From contig NC_013159.1 of NCBI RefSeq assembly GCF_000023865.1, positions 3,126,001 to 3,190,000 of the forward strand: a DNA stretch of 64,000 nt, read 5' to 3'. Both the position numbers and the translations under genes were made by a program. Under the pieces are notes generated by a model that saw only the letters and a program-made list of their open reading frames with translations, was not told the origin of the DNA and did not search any database. Shown in pieces: positions 55,983 to 64,000 of this stretch (position 1 is the stretch's first letter; each line of letters begins with the position of its first letter). Source of the DNA: Saccharomonospora viridis DSM 43017 (GTDB lineage Bacteria > Actinomycetota > Actinomycetes > Mycobacteriales > Pseudonocardiaceae).

Positions 55983-56642
55983 TCAGAACAACGTGAGGTC
56001 GTTGCTCTCGATACCGCGGAGCTTGTCGTAGTCCAGGGTCACGCAGCGAATCCCCCGGTCCTCGGCCAACGTCCGGGCCTGGGGCCGGATCTGCTGCGCG
56101 GCGAACACCCCTCGCACGGGCGCCAACAGCGGATCGCGGTTCAGCAGTTCCAGATACCGCGTCAGCTGCTCCACGCCGTCGATCTCACCGCGTCGCTTGA
56201 TCTCCACGGCGACGGTCCCCCCCTCGGCGTCCCGCGCCAGGATGTCCACCGGGCCGATGGCGGTCGGATACTCGCGACGCACCAGGGTGTAGCCGTCCCC
56301 GAGCGTGGTGATGTGCTCGGCGAGCAATTCCTGCAGATGCGCCTCCACACCGTCCTTCACCAGGCCGGGCTCAGCTCCGAGGTCGTGCTCGATCTCGTCG
56401 ATGATCTGCTCGATCGTGATGACGAGTTTCTCGCCCGCCTTGTTCTCCACGATCCAGAGATTGCCGTCCTCGATCAGCCAGCACGGCGGACTCATCCAGT
56501 TCAACGGCTTGTAAGCGCGGTCGTCGGAATGGACCGACACCGAGCCGTCGGCCTTGACAAGCAACAAACGCGTGGCCATGGGCAGATGAGCCGTCAACCG
56601 GCCCGCGTAGTCCACCTGGCACCGAGCGATCACTAAGCGCAC
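55983..56642 (-). CDS. nucS: NucS/EndoMS mismatch-specific endonuclease
   Basis: 219 residues from GTG at 56642. [21 protein letters not shown] begins the N-terminal DNA-binding domain. [39 protein letters not shown] holds the catalytic Asp, ExK and Gln of the PD-(D/E)XK core. The C-terminus NDLTLF resembles the sliding-clamp-binding end. It makes double-strand cuts at mismatches and is the actinobacterial replacement of MutSL. The lipoprotein gene lies 119 bp downstream. Confidence 0.95.
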   Translation of the reverse strand: MRLVIARCQVDYAGRLTAHLPMATRLLLVKADGSVSVHSDDRAYKPLNWMSPPCWLIEDGNLWIVENKAGEKLVITIEQIIDEIEHDLGAEPGLVKDGVEAHLQELLAEHITTLGDGYTLVRREYPTAIGPVDILARDAEGGTVAVEIKRRGEIDGVEQLTRYLELLNRDPLLAPVRGVFAAQQIRPQARTLAEDRGIRCVTLDYDKLRGIESNDLTLF

Positions 56643-56736
56643 GCCGAGAGGGTATGCGACTCCGTTCCGCGAATACTCGCCCCCCGTAGGCGTCCCCCGT
56701 TAGGGTCATCTTTCACCCCTGACGAGAGGTTAACCG

Positions 56737-57462
56737 GTGAATGACATTCCGACCCTGCTCGACTGGACAGACAACCTCGTTCGCGGACTCGGCATCACAC
56801 TGCTCGTCACGGCTCTCGGCACAGTTCTCATGCTGCTGGTTTCGGTATTCCTGGGCCTGTTGGCCCGTTCGTCGAATCTGCTCTCGCGTGGTTCCGCCAG
56901 AGTCGTGATCGAGTTCTTCCGTGGGACCTCACTACCCATCCAACTGTGGTGGCTGTTCTTCGCCCTGCCGCTGTTGGGGATCAAATTCGATCCGATTCTG
57001 GTGGGTGTATTGGCCTTCGGACTGAATTACGGCGCATACGGAGCCGAGGTCGTCCGCGGATCACTCGAAGCCGTGCCCCGCCCCCAGTGGGAGGCCGCGG
57101 TCGCATTGAACCTGTCCCCCACACAACGCATGACACGGGTCGTCTGGCCGCAGGCGATCGCGCTGATGATCCCGTCGATGAACAACCTGTTCATCCAGCT
57201 CCTCAAGAGCACCCCGCTGCTCTACACGATCTCGCTGGTCGACCTGATGACCATGGGCGAGAGCTTCCACGAGGCCGGTGGCGATCGGACCCTCATCTAC
57301 CTCGTGCTGATGGCGATCTACTTCGTGCTCGCCTACGCCGTGACACTTCTGTCCAATATGGCCGAAGTCGCCGTCAAGGCGAGGCTCGGCAGGCACGAGG
57401 GCCTCCGCAGCGTGTTCCGACTCCGCAAGCCCGTCCCCCAGGAAGAGGTGACGATCCGATGA
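56737..57462 (+). CDS. Amino acid ABC permease (HisM/EhuC-like), set 2
   Basis: 241 residues from GTG at 56737. Five to six membrane helices and the EAA loop QWEAAVALNLSPTQRMTRVVWPQAIALMIPSMNNLFIQLLKSTPLL identify an inner-membrane subunit of a polar amino acid importer. FFRGTSLPIQLWWLFFALPLLGI is also typical. It overlaps the second permease by ATGA. Neither gene has an ATPase beside it; the ehuA product at 60.6-61.4 kb might serve. It is divergent from nucS. Confidence 0.9.
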   Translation: MNDIPTLLDWTDNLVRGLGITLLVTALGTVLMLLVSVFLGLLARSSNLLSRGSARVVIEFFRGTSLPIQLWWLFFALPLLGIKFDPILVGVLAFGLNYGAYGAEVVRGSLEAVPRPQWEAAVALNLSPTQRMTRVVWPQAIALMIPSMNNLFIQLLKSTPLLYTISLVDLMTMGESFHEAGGDRTLIYLVLMAIYFVLAYAVTLLSNMAEVAVKARLGRHEGLRSVFRLRKPVPQEEVTIR

Positions 57463-58118
57463 ACTGGGACTGGGACTACACGTTCGAGATCCTTCCCGAA
57501 CTGCTCGAGCACTTCGTCCGATACACCTTGGTCGCCACGGTCCTCGGTATCACGGTCGCCGCGGCGCTCGGACTGGTCTTCGCGATCATCCGTCGGTCCC
57601 GGGTCCCGGTACTGGCGCAGGTGACGACGGCGTTCATCGAGTTCGTCCGCAGCACACCGCTGTTGATCCAGCTGTTCTTCCTGTTCTACGCGCTGCCGGG
57701 AATGGGGATCACGTTGTCACCGATGGTCGCGGGTGTCCTCGGCCTCGGCGTGCACTACGCGTGCTACTGCGCCGACGTGTACCGGGCCGGCATCGAAGCC
57801 GTTCCGAAGGGACAGTGGGAGGCCTCGCTCGCCCTCCAGCTCCCGGCGCACATCACGTGGCGCAGGGTGGTCCTGCCTCAAGCCGTGCGTAACGTCCTAC
57901 CCGCTTTGGGTAACTACGCCATCGCGATGTTCAAGGAAACGCCGTTCCTGGCACTCATCACCGTGCCCGAGCTACTGCGCACCGCGCGCACCATCGGCGG
58001 GGACACCTACGAGTACCTGGAGCCGTTGACCCTGGCCGGGCTGATCTTCCTCGCGGCCAGCTATCCGACGGCGCTGCTGTTGCGCAAGCTGGAAAACCGC
58101 ATGCAACCCGCGAAATGA
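57459..58118 (+). CDS. Amino acid ABC permease (EhuD-like), set 2
   Basis: 219 residues from ATG at 57459. The segment EFVRSTPLLIQLFFLFYALPGMGITLSPM and the EAA loop QWEASLALQLPAHITWRRVVLPQAVRNVLPALGNYAIAMFKETPFL match the EhuD paralogue encoded at 61.4-62.1 kb. Together with the preceding gene it forms the membrane heterodimer. The matching substrate-binding protein gene is convergent just downstream. Confidence 0.9.
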   Translation: MNWDWDYTFEILPELLEHFVRYTLVATVLGITVAAALGLVFAIIRRSRVPVLAQVTTAFIEFVRSTPLLIQLFFLFYALPGMGITLSPMVAGVLGLGVHYACYCADVYRAGIEAVPKGQWEASLALQLPAHITWRRVVLPQAVRNVLPALGNYAIAMFKETPFLALITVPELLRTARTIGGDTYEYLEPLTLAGLIFLAASYPTALLLRKLENRMQPAK

Positions 58119-58169
58119 ACCGGAAGCGGAGGTCGTGCGTGGCCCGGCGCCGCACACGACCTCCCGTCC

Positions 58170-59063
58170 TCAGCCTTCGGTCGCGCAGAGCTCCTCGGTC
58201 GTCGCCTCACGGGAGGGCTCGGCGTCGAAACCCCATTGCTCCAGGATCCGGGCGAACTCCTCGGTCTTTTTGAACTCCCGCAGTTCCGCGTCGAACTTGG
58301 CATGGAAGTCCGAATCGGACTTACGGAACGCGGCTCCCGCCCCGGTGACGGGGAACGACTCCAACGGATCGGTGATCTCGAAATCGCCACCGTACTGCTC
58401 CTTGTGTGACCTCAACGTCAACGTCGGCAGCAACACGGCGTCCACCCGCCCGTCGCTCATTCCCTGCATCGCGTCCGGCGCCTTCGGGTACGTCTGAAGC
58501 TTGCCCTCCTCGATGCCCAGCGATTTCGCGGTCTTCAACTCGTAGCTGCCCGCGAGCACCGCCACGACGACATCGGAGCGCTTCACGTCGTCGACCGTGG
58601 TCAGCCCCTTCGGATTCCCCGCGGGCACGGCGAAGGACTCGGTCGAGACGATGTCGGGGGAAGCGTAGAGGACCTTCGAGCAGCGGGTCTTGTTCATGAA
58701 CAGGCCCGCGCTGACGATGTCCCACCGATCCGCTCCCAGACCGGGGATCATCGAGTCGTAATCGGTCTGGACTCCTTTGACGGCGGAGACACCCATACGC
58801 TCCAGAACCGCCTTGGTGACGTCGGGCGAGGCACCGGACAACTCGCCGTCGGCACCCAACTTCGTGTACGGCGGTTCGTTCGCCACGGCGATACGCACAG
58901 GCTGACCGGAGTCGATTCGCTGCTGGATACCCGCACCCTCGGCCTGCCCGGTGTCGGGATTCGTCACCTCGCACGCGGCGAGCAACGACCCACCGCCCAC
59001 CGCGGCGAGTCCGACGGCCGAGTACCGCAACAATGTTCGACGAGAGAGGTTCGGTTTCGACAC
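58170..59063 (-). CDS. Amino acid ABC substrate-binding lipoprotein (EhuB-like), set 2
   Basis: 297 residues from GTG at 59063, which has GGAGTG 6 nt upstream; the frame opening at 59198 lies across the divergent NUDIX start. It has a twin-arginine motif (SRRTLLRYSAVGLAAVGG) and a lipobox LLAAC, so it should be exported folded and then lipidated. The solute-binding type 3 fold follows (VRIAVANEPPYTKLGADGELSGASPDVTKAVLERMG, WDIVSAGLFMNKTRCSKVLYASP). It is an EhuB paralogue and convergent with its permeases. Confidence 0.9.
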   Translation of the reverse strand: MSKPNLSRRTLLRYSAVGLAAVGGGSLLAACEVTNPDTGQAEGAGIQQRIDSGQPVRIAVANEPPYTKLGADGELSGASPDVTKAVLERMGVSAVKGVQTDYDSMIPGLGADRWDIVSAGLFMNKTRCSKVLYASPDIVSTESFAVPAGNPKGLTTVDDVKRSDVVVAVLAGSYELKTAKSLGIEEGKLQTYPKAPDAMQGMSDGRVDAVLLPTLTLRSHKEQYGGDFEITDPLESFPVTGAGAAFRKSDSDFHAKFDAELREFKKTEEFARILEQWGFDAEPSREATTEELCATEG

Positions 59064-59136
59064 GAGATCACTCCGTTCAACAGACAGCGGACCGTGCGAC
59101 CCTAACCCCTTCGAGTGACTGAAGGAGAATGCGAAA

Positions 59137-59676
59137 ATGGAGAGGCTCGACTCGCGCGAGGTGTACACCAATAATTGGATGACGGTGCGCGAGGACAAAA
59201 TTCGCAGAACAGACGGCTCACACGGGGTCTACGGCGTCGTCGACAAACCGGACTACGCACTCGTCATTCCACTGTCCGGAAACTCGATCCAACTCGTCGA
59301 ACAATTTCGTTATCCACTCGGTATTCGACGTTGGGAGTTCCCGCAGGGGACGGCTCCCGAACGTGCCGAACTCCCGCCCCGCGAACTCGCGGCACGCGAA
59401 CTCCGGGAGGAGACCGGACTGTCGGCCGGCAAGCTGGTGGAGATCGGTCTGCTCGACGTCGCGCCGGGTATGTCGAGTCAACGGGGACGGGTGTTCCTGG
59501 CGACGGATCTCACCGAGGGCGAGCCCGAGCGGGAGCTCGAGGAGCAGGACATGCGTACGGCATGGTTCGAGCGGGGTCAGATCGAACGGATGATCGCCGA
59601 CGGTGAGATCACCGACGCACAATCGGTCGCCGCCTACACCCTCCTGCTCCTCTGGGAACGCCGACACGCCCACTGA
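59137..59676 (+). CDS. NUDIX hydrolase (ADP-ribose pyrophosphatase-like)
   Basis: 179 residues from ATG at 59137, with GAAGGAG upstream. The NUDIX box GTAPERAELPPRELAARELREETGLSAG is complete, preceded by VEQFRYPLGIRRWEFPQG, which is typical of ADP-ribose or nucleoside-sugar pyrophosphatases. It acts in the cytosol on a nucleotide diphosphate. It is divergent from the set 2 binding protein, 73 bp apart. A 21-bp tandem repeat array follows its stop. Confidence 0.92.
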   Translation: MERLDSREVYTNNWMTVREDKIRRTDGSHGVYGVVDKPDYALVIPLSGNSIQLVEQFRYPLGIRRWEFPQGTAPERAELPPRELAARELREETGLSAGKLVEIGLLDVAPGMSSQRGRVFLATDLTEGEPERELEEQDMRTAWFERGQIERMIADGEITDAQSVAAYTLLLLWERRHAH

Positions 59677-59680
59677 CACC

Positions 59681-59753
59681 GTGCCCGCAGCCTGCGTCAC
59701 CGTGTCCGCAGCCTGTGCAGCCGTGTCCGCAGGACACGTCGCCGTGTCCGCAG
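59681..59753. repeat. Three and a half tandem 21-bp repeats (locus 2)
   Basis: Units at 59681-59701, 59702-59722, 59723-59743 and a partial GTGTCCGCAG at 59744-59753 repeat every 21 bp. The second unit is identical to units 1 and 3 at 42556-42618. The array lies between the convergent NUDIX and enoyl-CoA hydratase genes. It is the same dispersed family as locus 1. Confidence 0.85.
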
Positions 59754-59774
59754 TTCCGCGAACACGGGGCCGGT

Positions 59775-60548
59775 TCAGTCCGGCCATTCGGGCGTTCGCT
59801 TCTCCAAGAACGCCGCCATCCCCTCACGTGCGCCCGGCAGCTGCGACGCCGCCGCCATCACTTCGAGCGCGATGGCGTACGCATCCTGTTCCGGGCGGTC
59901 CAGCTGGGCATACAGCGTCTGCTTGCCGAGCGCCTTCGCCGCCCGACTACCCCGCGTGGCACGTCCGAGGAGATCGGCGACCGCGTCGTCCAACTCCGCG
60001 TCGGGCACCACACGGTTGACCAGCCCCCATTCCAACGCCGTCGCCGCGTCGATGGTGTCACCGGTCAAGGCCAGTTCCATGAGCCGCTTACGTCCCACGG
60101 ACCGCGCCACCGGCACCGCCGGGGTGTGACAGAACCAGCCGCCCTTCCCCCCGGGAAGCGCGAATCCCGCCGACTCCCCGGCCACCGCGAGATCGCACGA
60201 CGCCACGAGCTGACACCCCGCCGCCGTCGCGAGACCGTGCACGCGAGCCAGCACCACCTGGGGCACCGACTGCATCGTCCGCATCAGCTCGGTGCACAGG
60301 CGCAACAGCTCCCGCACCCCCGTCAGATCCCGCGCGGCGACGTCGGCGAAGTCGTGGCCGGCGGAGAACACCGGCCCCGCACCGGCCAACACGATGCCCG
60401 TGGCATCGCTGTGCCCCACCTCGGTGAAAGCGGCGAGCAACTCCCGCAGGTGTGGCTCGGACAGCGCATTACGCCGCGCGGGCCGGTTCATGGTGATCGT
60501 CACGGTGTCGTCCTCGCGTGTGACGAGAACGTGTTCGTAGTCACCCAT
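59775..60548 (-). CDS. Enoyl-CoA hydratase/isomerase family protein
   Basis: 257 residues from ATG at 60548. VTITMNRPARRNALSEPHLRELLAAF, GIVLAGAGPVFSAGHDFADVAARD with the oxyanion Gly and VHGLATAAGCQLVASCDLAVAGESAGFALPGGKGGWFC are crotonase-family motifs. GLVNRVVPDAEL and KALGKQTLYAQLDRPEQDAYA follow. In place of the first hydratase Glu there is ATAAGCQL, and the second Glu region reads PGGKGG. It may be an isomerase or another crotonase rather than a hydratase. Location: cytosol. Confidence 0.85.
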   Translation of the reverse strand: MGDYEHVLVTREDDTVTITMNRPARRNALSEPHLRELLAAFTEVGHSDATGIVLAGAGPVFSAGHDFADVAARDLTGVRELLRLCTELMRTMQSVPQVVLARVHGLATAAGCQLVASCDLAVAGESAGFALPGGKGGWFCHTPAVPVARSVGRKRLMELALTGDTIDAATALEWGLVNRVVPDAELDDAVADLLGRATRGSRAAKALGKQTLYAQLDRPEQDAYAIALEVMAAASQLPGAREGMAAFLEKRTPEWPD

Positions 60549-60594
60549 GCCGCGACCGTAATCCCCCGCGACGCTTCCGCCAAGCCGCCTCACA

Positions 60595-61404
60595 TCACGC
60601 CCGATCGAGCACCGCTTGCAGGAATTCCCTGGTCCTGGCGTGGGAGGGATCGGTGAACAGCTTCTCCGGATGACCGTCCTCGATGATCCGCCCCGAGTCG
60701 AACATCATCACCCGGTCCGACACGTCGCGGGCGAACTGCATCTCGTGGGTCACGCACAGGAACGTGATGTCGGTGGTGCTCGCGATCTCCCGCAGCACAC
60801 CCAACACCCCAGCCACGAGTTCCGGGTCGAGCGCCGAGGTCACCTCGTCCAACAGCAACACGTCGGGTTCCATCGCCAACGCCCGCGCGATGGCCACACG
60901 CTGCTGCTGCCCCCCGGACAGCTGCGACGGGTGAGCGTCGACCTTGTCGGTCAGGCCGACCATCTCCAGCAGTGACCTCGCCTTGTCCTCGGCTTCGTCC
61001 CGGGACTTGCCCAGGACCCGCATCGGGGCCTCGGTGATGTTCTGCAACACCTTCATGTTCGGGAACAGGTTGAACTGCTGGAACACCATTCCGATACGGC
61101 GTCGCACCTTGCGCAGGTGTTTCTCGTCGGCGGGAACGAGCTTGCCGTTCTTCTTCATGTGGCTCAGCGGTTCGCCACCGACCTCGATCATGCCCCCGTT
61201 GACCCGTTCCAGGGTCATCAGCAGCCGTAAAATGGTTGTCTTACCCGATCCACTGGGCCCGATGAGGGTGACGAACTCGCCTGCTTCGGTGCTGAAACTG
61301 AGGTCGCGCAGAACGACATTGTCACCGAATCTCTTGACCACCCGGTCGAAGCGGATCATCACGTTGTCGGCCGGGGGACTATACGGATTGCTTTGCGAGT
61401 CCAA
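60595..61404 (-). CDS. ehuA: Ectoine/amino acid ABC transporter ATP-binding protein
   Basis: 269 residues from a TTG at 61404 that overlaps ehuD by 26 bp. Walker A is LIGPSGSGKTTILRLLMTLE, the signature SQLSGGQQQRVAIARALA, Walker B VLLLDEVTSALDPE and the H-loop FLCVTHEM. It energises uptake by EhuCD, and may also serve the ATPase-less set 2. It is last in ehuB-ehuC-ehuD-ehuA. The ectoine name is inferred from gene order and relatives; the ligand could be another small solute. Confidence 0.92.
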   Translation of the reverse strand: MDSQSNPYSPPADNVMIRFDRVVKRFGDNVVLRDLSFSTEAGEFVTLIGPSGSGKTTILRLLMTLERVNGGMIEVGGEPLSHMKKNGKLVPADEKHLRKVRRRIGMVFQQFNLFPNMKVLQNITEAPMRVLGKSRDEAEDKARSLLEMVGLTDKVDAHPSQLSGGQQQRVAIARALAMEPDVLLLDEVTSALDPELVAGVLGVLREIASTTDITFLCVTHEMQFARDVSDRVMMFDSGRIIEDGHPEKLFTDPSHARTREFLQAVLDRA

Positions 61405-62050
61405 AACGACGCTCCAAATATCGGACGAGTAGCGAGGACGGGTAGCTCAGGAGAAGGAAGAGAATACCGGCGATAGTGATCGGTTCGACGTATCGGAATG
61501 CCAACGATGCTTCTTCCTGGGCCGCGCCGACGATGTCGAGCACTCCGATCGCCAACAACAGCGGGGTCTCCTTGAACATCGAGATCGTGTAGTTGCCCAA
61601 TGCGGGCAACACTCGCGTGATCGCCTGCGGCAGGATCACCGCGGTCCAGGTGCGTGTCCGTGGCAGGCTCAACGCGGTCGCGGCCTCCCACTGTCCCTTG
61701 GGCACGGCCTCGATACCCGCGCGGTACACCTCGGCCGTGTACGTGGCGTAATGCAGTCCGAGACCGATCACCCCGGTCACCATCGGCGACAGCGTGATCC
61801 CGACCAGCGGCAGGACGTAGAAGAGGAAGAACAGCTGCACCAGCAGGGGCGTGCTGCGCACGAACTCCATGAACAGCCAGACACCCCCGCTGACCAGCCG
61901 GATCGGTGATCGGCGCAGCAGCGCGAACACCAAGCCCAGGACGTACGCGAGCGCGGAACCGAGCACCGTGGCCTGGATGGTGACCAGTAGCCCGTGGAGG
62001 ATGGCGGGCAGGACCTCGAAGGCGAATTGCCAATCCCATACCGAGTTCAC
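61379..62050 (-). CDS. ehuD: Ectoine/amino acid ABC permease EhuD
   Basis: 223 residues from GTG at 62050, overlapping the ehuC stop (GTGA). EFVRSTPLLVQLFFLFYVLPLVGITLSPMVTGVIGLGLHYATYTAEVYRAGIEAVPKGQWEAATALSL and VILPQAITRVLPALGNYTISMFKETPLLLAIGVLDIVGAAQEE are typical. Membrane helices number about five. It partners EhuC in the inner membrane. Confidence 0.92.
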   Translation of the reverse strand: MNSVWDWQFAFEVLPAILHGLLVTIQATVLGSALAYVLGLVFALLRRSPIRLVSGGVWLFMEFVRSTPLLVQLFFLFYVLPLVGITLSPMVTGVIGLGLHYATYTAEVYRAGIEAVPKGQWEAATALSLPRTRTWTAVILPQAITRVLPALGNYTISMFKETPLLLAIGVLDIVGAAQEEASLAFRYVEPITIAGILFLLLSYPSSLLVRYLERRFGLAKQSV

Positions 62051-62757
62051 GCGACACCACCGCCTCGGGCGATGGCGGTCTCCCGCTTGGGCGGCGTTCT
62101 GCCGACCTTCACCGAGGCCCACCGCTCCAGCCCCCGCATCACCAATGTGATCACAATGGACACGAGCAGGTAGAACACCAGCAGGATGCTGAAGATCAAC
62201 GCCACTTCCCCGGTGTAGGCCGGCACGAGCACGACCTGCGCTTGGTGGGTCATCTCGGGCACCGTGATGAACGTCAGCAGCGAGGTGCCCTTGAGCAACT
62301 GGATGAACAGGTTGTTGAACGGCGGCATCATCTCCACGAGCGCCTGGGGCAGGATCACTCGCCGCAACCGCTGTGAGGTGGAGAAGTTGAGCGCGACCGC
62401 ACCCTCGTGCTGCTCCTTCGGCACCGCCTGCACCGCGCCGCGCACGATCTCGGCACCGTAGGCACCGAAGTTCAGACCGAGCACCACGATGCCCGCCCAA
62501 AGCGGCAGGAGTTGGAAGCCGGTCAGTATCGGCAAGACGAAGTAGATCCAGAACAGCTGGACGACTTCGGAGGTGCCCCGCCAGATCTCGACGTATGTCC
62601 GCGCGACGACCCGTACGGCGACAAACCGCGACAGCATCGCCAGACCGGCCACAAAGGACAGTATCGTGGCGAAGACGATGCCGCCCACCGTCGCCTGCAG
62701 TGTCACCAGTAGGCCGTCAGCGATGACGGAGACGAAATGGGCAGTGTTGTCGAACAT
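62047..62757 (-). CDS. ehuC: Ectoine/amino acid ABC permease EhuC
   Basis: 236 residues. EIWRGTSEVVQLFWIYFVLPILTGFQLLPLWAGIVVLGLNFGAYGAEIVRGAVQAVPKEQHEGAVALNFSTSQRLRRVILPQALVEMMPPFNNLFIQLLKGTSLL contains the EAA loop. It lies 26 bp downstream of ehuB and is coupled to ehuD. Confidence 0.92.
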   Translation of the reverse strand: MFDNTAHFVSVIADGLLVTLQATVGGIVFATILSFVAGLAMLSRFVAVRVVARTYVEIWRGTSEVVQLFWIYFVLPILTGFQLLPLWAGIVVLGLNFGAYGAEIVRGAVQAVPKEQHEGAVALNFSTSQRLRRVILPQALVEMMPPFNNLFIQLLKGTSLLTFITVPEMTHQAQVVLVPAYTGEVALIFSILLVFYLLVSIVITLVMRGLERWASVKVGRTPPKRETAIARGGGVA

Positions 62758-62783
62758 ATTCTGTTACCGGGTTCCGTGCGGCA

Positions 62784-63689
62784 TCACTCGCCGGAACACA
62801 ACTGTTCGGTGGTGACGTCCTTCGGCGGCAGGTTGTCTTCCGTGAATCCGAACGGCTCGACGATCTCCAGCCATTGGCCGCTGTCGTGCAGCTTGGTGAG
62901 CTCCTCGTTGAAGGCGTTCACCAGCTCGGTCTCACCCTTGCGGAACACGAAGCCGCCCGCCTGGATCTGCTCCTTACCGTCCACCACGGGTACGAAACCT
63001 TCGGTGACCTCGAACTTGACCCCCGGATTCTGGTCCAACAACGCGCGCAACGAGATGTCGGTGAGCGCACCGGCGTAGGCTCTGCCCGCCTGCAACGCCT
63101 GCAGCATCTCGGACTGTCCGCCGTAGGTCTGGATCTCGCCGACGTTCAAGGCTTGGGCCACTTGTTGTTCGATCGTGCCCGACAGCACCGCGAGCCCCAG
63201 CCCCTTCTCCTTGATGTCCTCGAACGACGTCACGTCCTGCGGATTGCCTTGGGGGACCAGGAACGCCGTGTTGGTGACGTAGTCGACGGTGGAGAACTGC
63301 GCTTGTTCACACCGTTTGGGAATGATCGCCATGCCCGCGGCGACCATGTCGTACTGACCCGCCTGGAGCGCGGGGATCAGCTGATCGAACTCGACTTGGG
63401 TGGCCTCGACGTTCTCGACGCCGAGCGCCTTGAAGACCGCCTTCGCGACCTCGGGTGACTCACCCGTCACCTCACCGCCCTGCGTGAATCCGTAGGGGAT
63501 CTCCCCGGCGATGCCTACTTTCACGGTGCCGGCGTCACGTATTCGCTGGAGTGTGTTTCCGCCGCCCTGACCACCCATTTGTGGTGCTTCCGTGCACGCT
63601 GCCAATGACGCGGCGAGACCGACCGCCATCGCGCCTTTCATAGCCGTTCGTCGAGACAAAACACGTCTCGTCCACTCACCTTGAGCCAT
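62784..63689 (-). CDS. ehuB: Ectoine/amino acid ABC substrate-binding lipoprotein EhuB
   Basis: 301 residues. The N-terminus has twin Arg motifs (RRVLSRRTAMKGAMAVGLAASLAAC), so Tat export with a lipobox LAAC is likely. The solute-binding fold shows AGTVKVGIAGEIPYGFTQGGEVTGESPEVAKAVFKALGVENVEATQVEFDQLIPALQAGQYDMVAAGMAIIPKRCEQAQF. It captures an osmoprotectant such as ectoine outside the membrane. It leads the leftward operon ehuBCDA. Confidence 0.92.
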   Translation of the reverse strand: MAQGEWTRRVLSRRTAMKGAMAVGLAASLAACTEAPQMGGQGGGNTLQRIRDAGTVKVGIAGEIPYGFTQGGEVTGESPEVAKAVFKALGVENVEATQVEFDQLIPALQAGQYDMVAAGMAIIPKRCEQAQFSTVDYVTNTAFLVPQGNPQDVTSFEDIKEKGLGLAVLSGTIEQQVAQALNVGEIQTYGGQSEMLQALQAGRAYAGALTDISLRALLDQNPGVKFEVTEGFVPVVDGKEQIQAGGFVFRKGETELVNAFNEELTKLHDSGQWLEIVEPFGFTEDNLPPKDVTTEQLCSGE

Positions 63690-64000
63690 GATCGCACCCC
63701 AATCGATTGGGTCGGTTCGCCAACTCAGGCGAACGATGAAAGGTCTACATAGTCACCGAACGTAGGGGGCGCGCGCGATTGGGTCAAAACCGTAATGATC
63801 GTCCGTTATCAGAACGAGATCAACATCATGCCTCCGAAAATACCGCCAGCTGGCCTATTGACCACGCTCTTCGATCGCGACGACGACGATTTCGTCCCCG
63901 TTGCCGAGAATGCGGGAATCCCACTTCCGACGCTAGAACCAGCCCGCTGATTCCGCAGCTCAGCGGTGTCGCCCAGGAGAATTAAGGCAAGGGCGAGCAC
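63690..64000. other. Right-edge region, no gene supported
   Basis: About 310 bp upstream of ehuB with AT-richer stretches that should contain its promoter. Frames of about 60-70 codons run on both strands to the window edge (minus 63809-64000; plus 63779-63985). They lack the strong GC bias of the third codon position seen in real genes here. Either could be the edge of a gene continuing to the right. Confidence 0.4.

Noticed and set aside
63809-64000. Possible partial minus-strand gene at the right edge (63 codons, ends GGIFGGMMLISF)
   Set aside because: Codon bias is weak and the window ends before a start can be judged. A plus-strand frame overlaps it equally well.

Overview
This window is high-GC, gene-dense DNA with many GTG/TTG starts and many GTGA/ATGA stop-start overlaps. 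It is typical of an actinomycete, and the gene content points to the Pseudonocardiaceae (Saccharomonospora-like). The family assignment is inferred from content and synteny, not from a database search. Strong synteny with mycobacteria is visible at 30.4-44.7 kb, where dinG, pncB, clpS, a DUF2017 gene, a P1 peptidase, mec, cysO, cysM, a rhomboid protease, murI, an MBL phosphodiesterase-like gene, rph and rdgB occur in the order known from Mycobacterium tuberculosis Rv1329c-Rv1341.

Layout. 0-20 kb carries mixed housekeeping and accessory genes: the end of an alcohol dehydrogenase, a nitronate monooxygenase, a YkgJ-like/pentapeptide-repeat protein, a PspC/methyltransferase/membrane-protein operon, an acyl-CoA synthetase, an MFS transporter, a membrane diguanylate cyclase, a phospholipase A2-membrane fusion, an LCP cell-wall ligase, an XRE regulator, and a Baeyer-Villiger monooxygenase divergent from its TetR regulator. 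The 9.8-10.5 kb gap is not empty. On the minus strand it holds three tandem mini-ORFs, each with its own Shine-Dalgarno sequence and each encoding the hexapeptide M-(S/T)-D-R-D-F. This is the most novel signal I found.

20.2-26 kb is an accessory island. An unusual class I tRNA with a UAG anticodon is followed 3.08 kb later by an exact 27-bp copy of its 3' half, as expected for attL/attR of an integrated element. Between them lie an XRE-TPR regulator, two small unknown genes and frameshifted tail-type phage genes. Beyond the second att copy are a translationally coupled gene pair of unknown function and a phage-like GH25 endolysin.

26-30 kb has a cold-shock protein, lipoproteins and a Bcp peroxiredoxin. 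30.4-39.5 kb is a long leftward cluster for nucleotide hygiene (RdgB, RNase PH), peptidoglycan precursor supply (MurI), sulfur-carrier cysteine synthesis (Mec/CysO/CysM) and ClpS-type adaptors. 39.7-44.7 kb carries NAD salvage (PncB, PncA), a PfkB kinase and DinG. 45-54.8 kb carries a PTH2-type hydrolase, SerB, cytochrome oxidase subunit I and a PTS-type dihydroxyacetone kinase (DhaK, DhaL, DhaM-HPr). 54.8-63.7 kb carries a DUF3558-like lipoprotein, the mismatch endonuclease NucS, a complete ectoine-type ABC importer (EhuBCDA) and a second, ATPase-less set of permeases plus binding protein. The right edge (63.7-64.0 kb) has no gene I can support.
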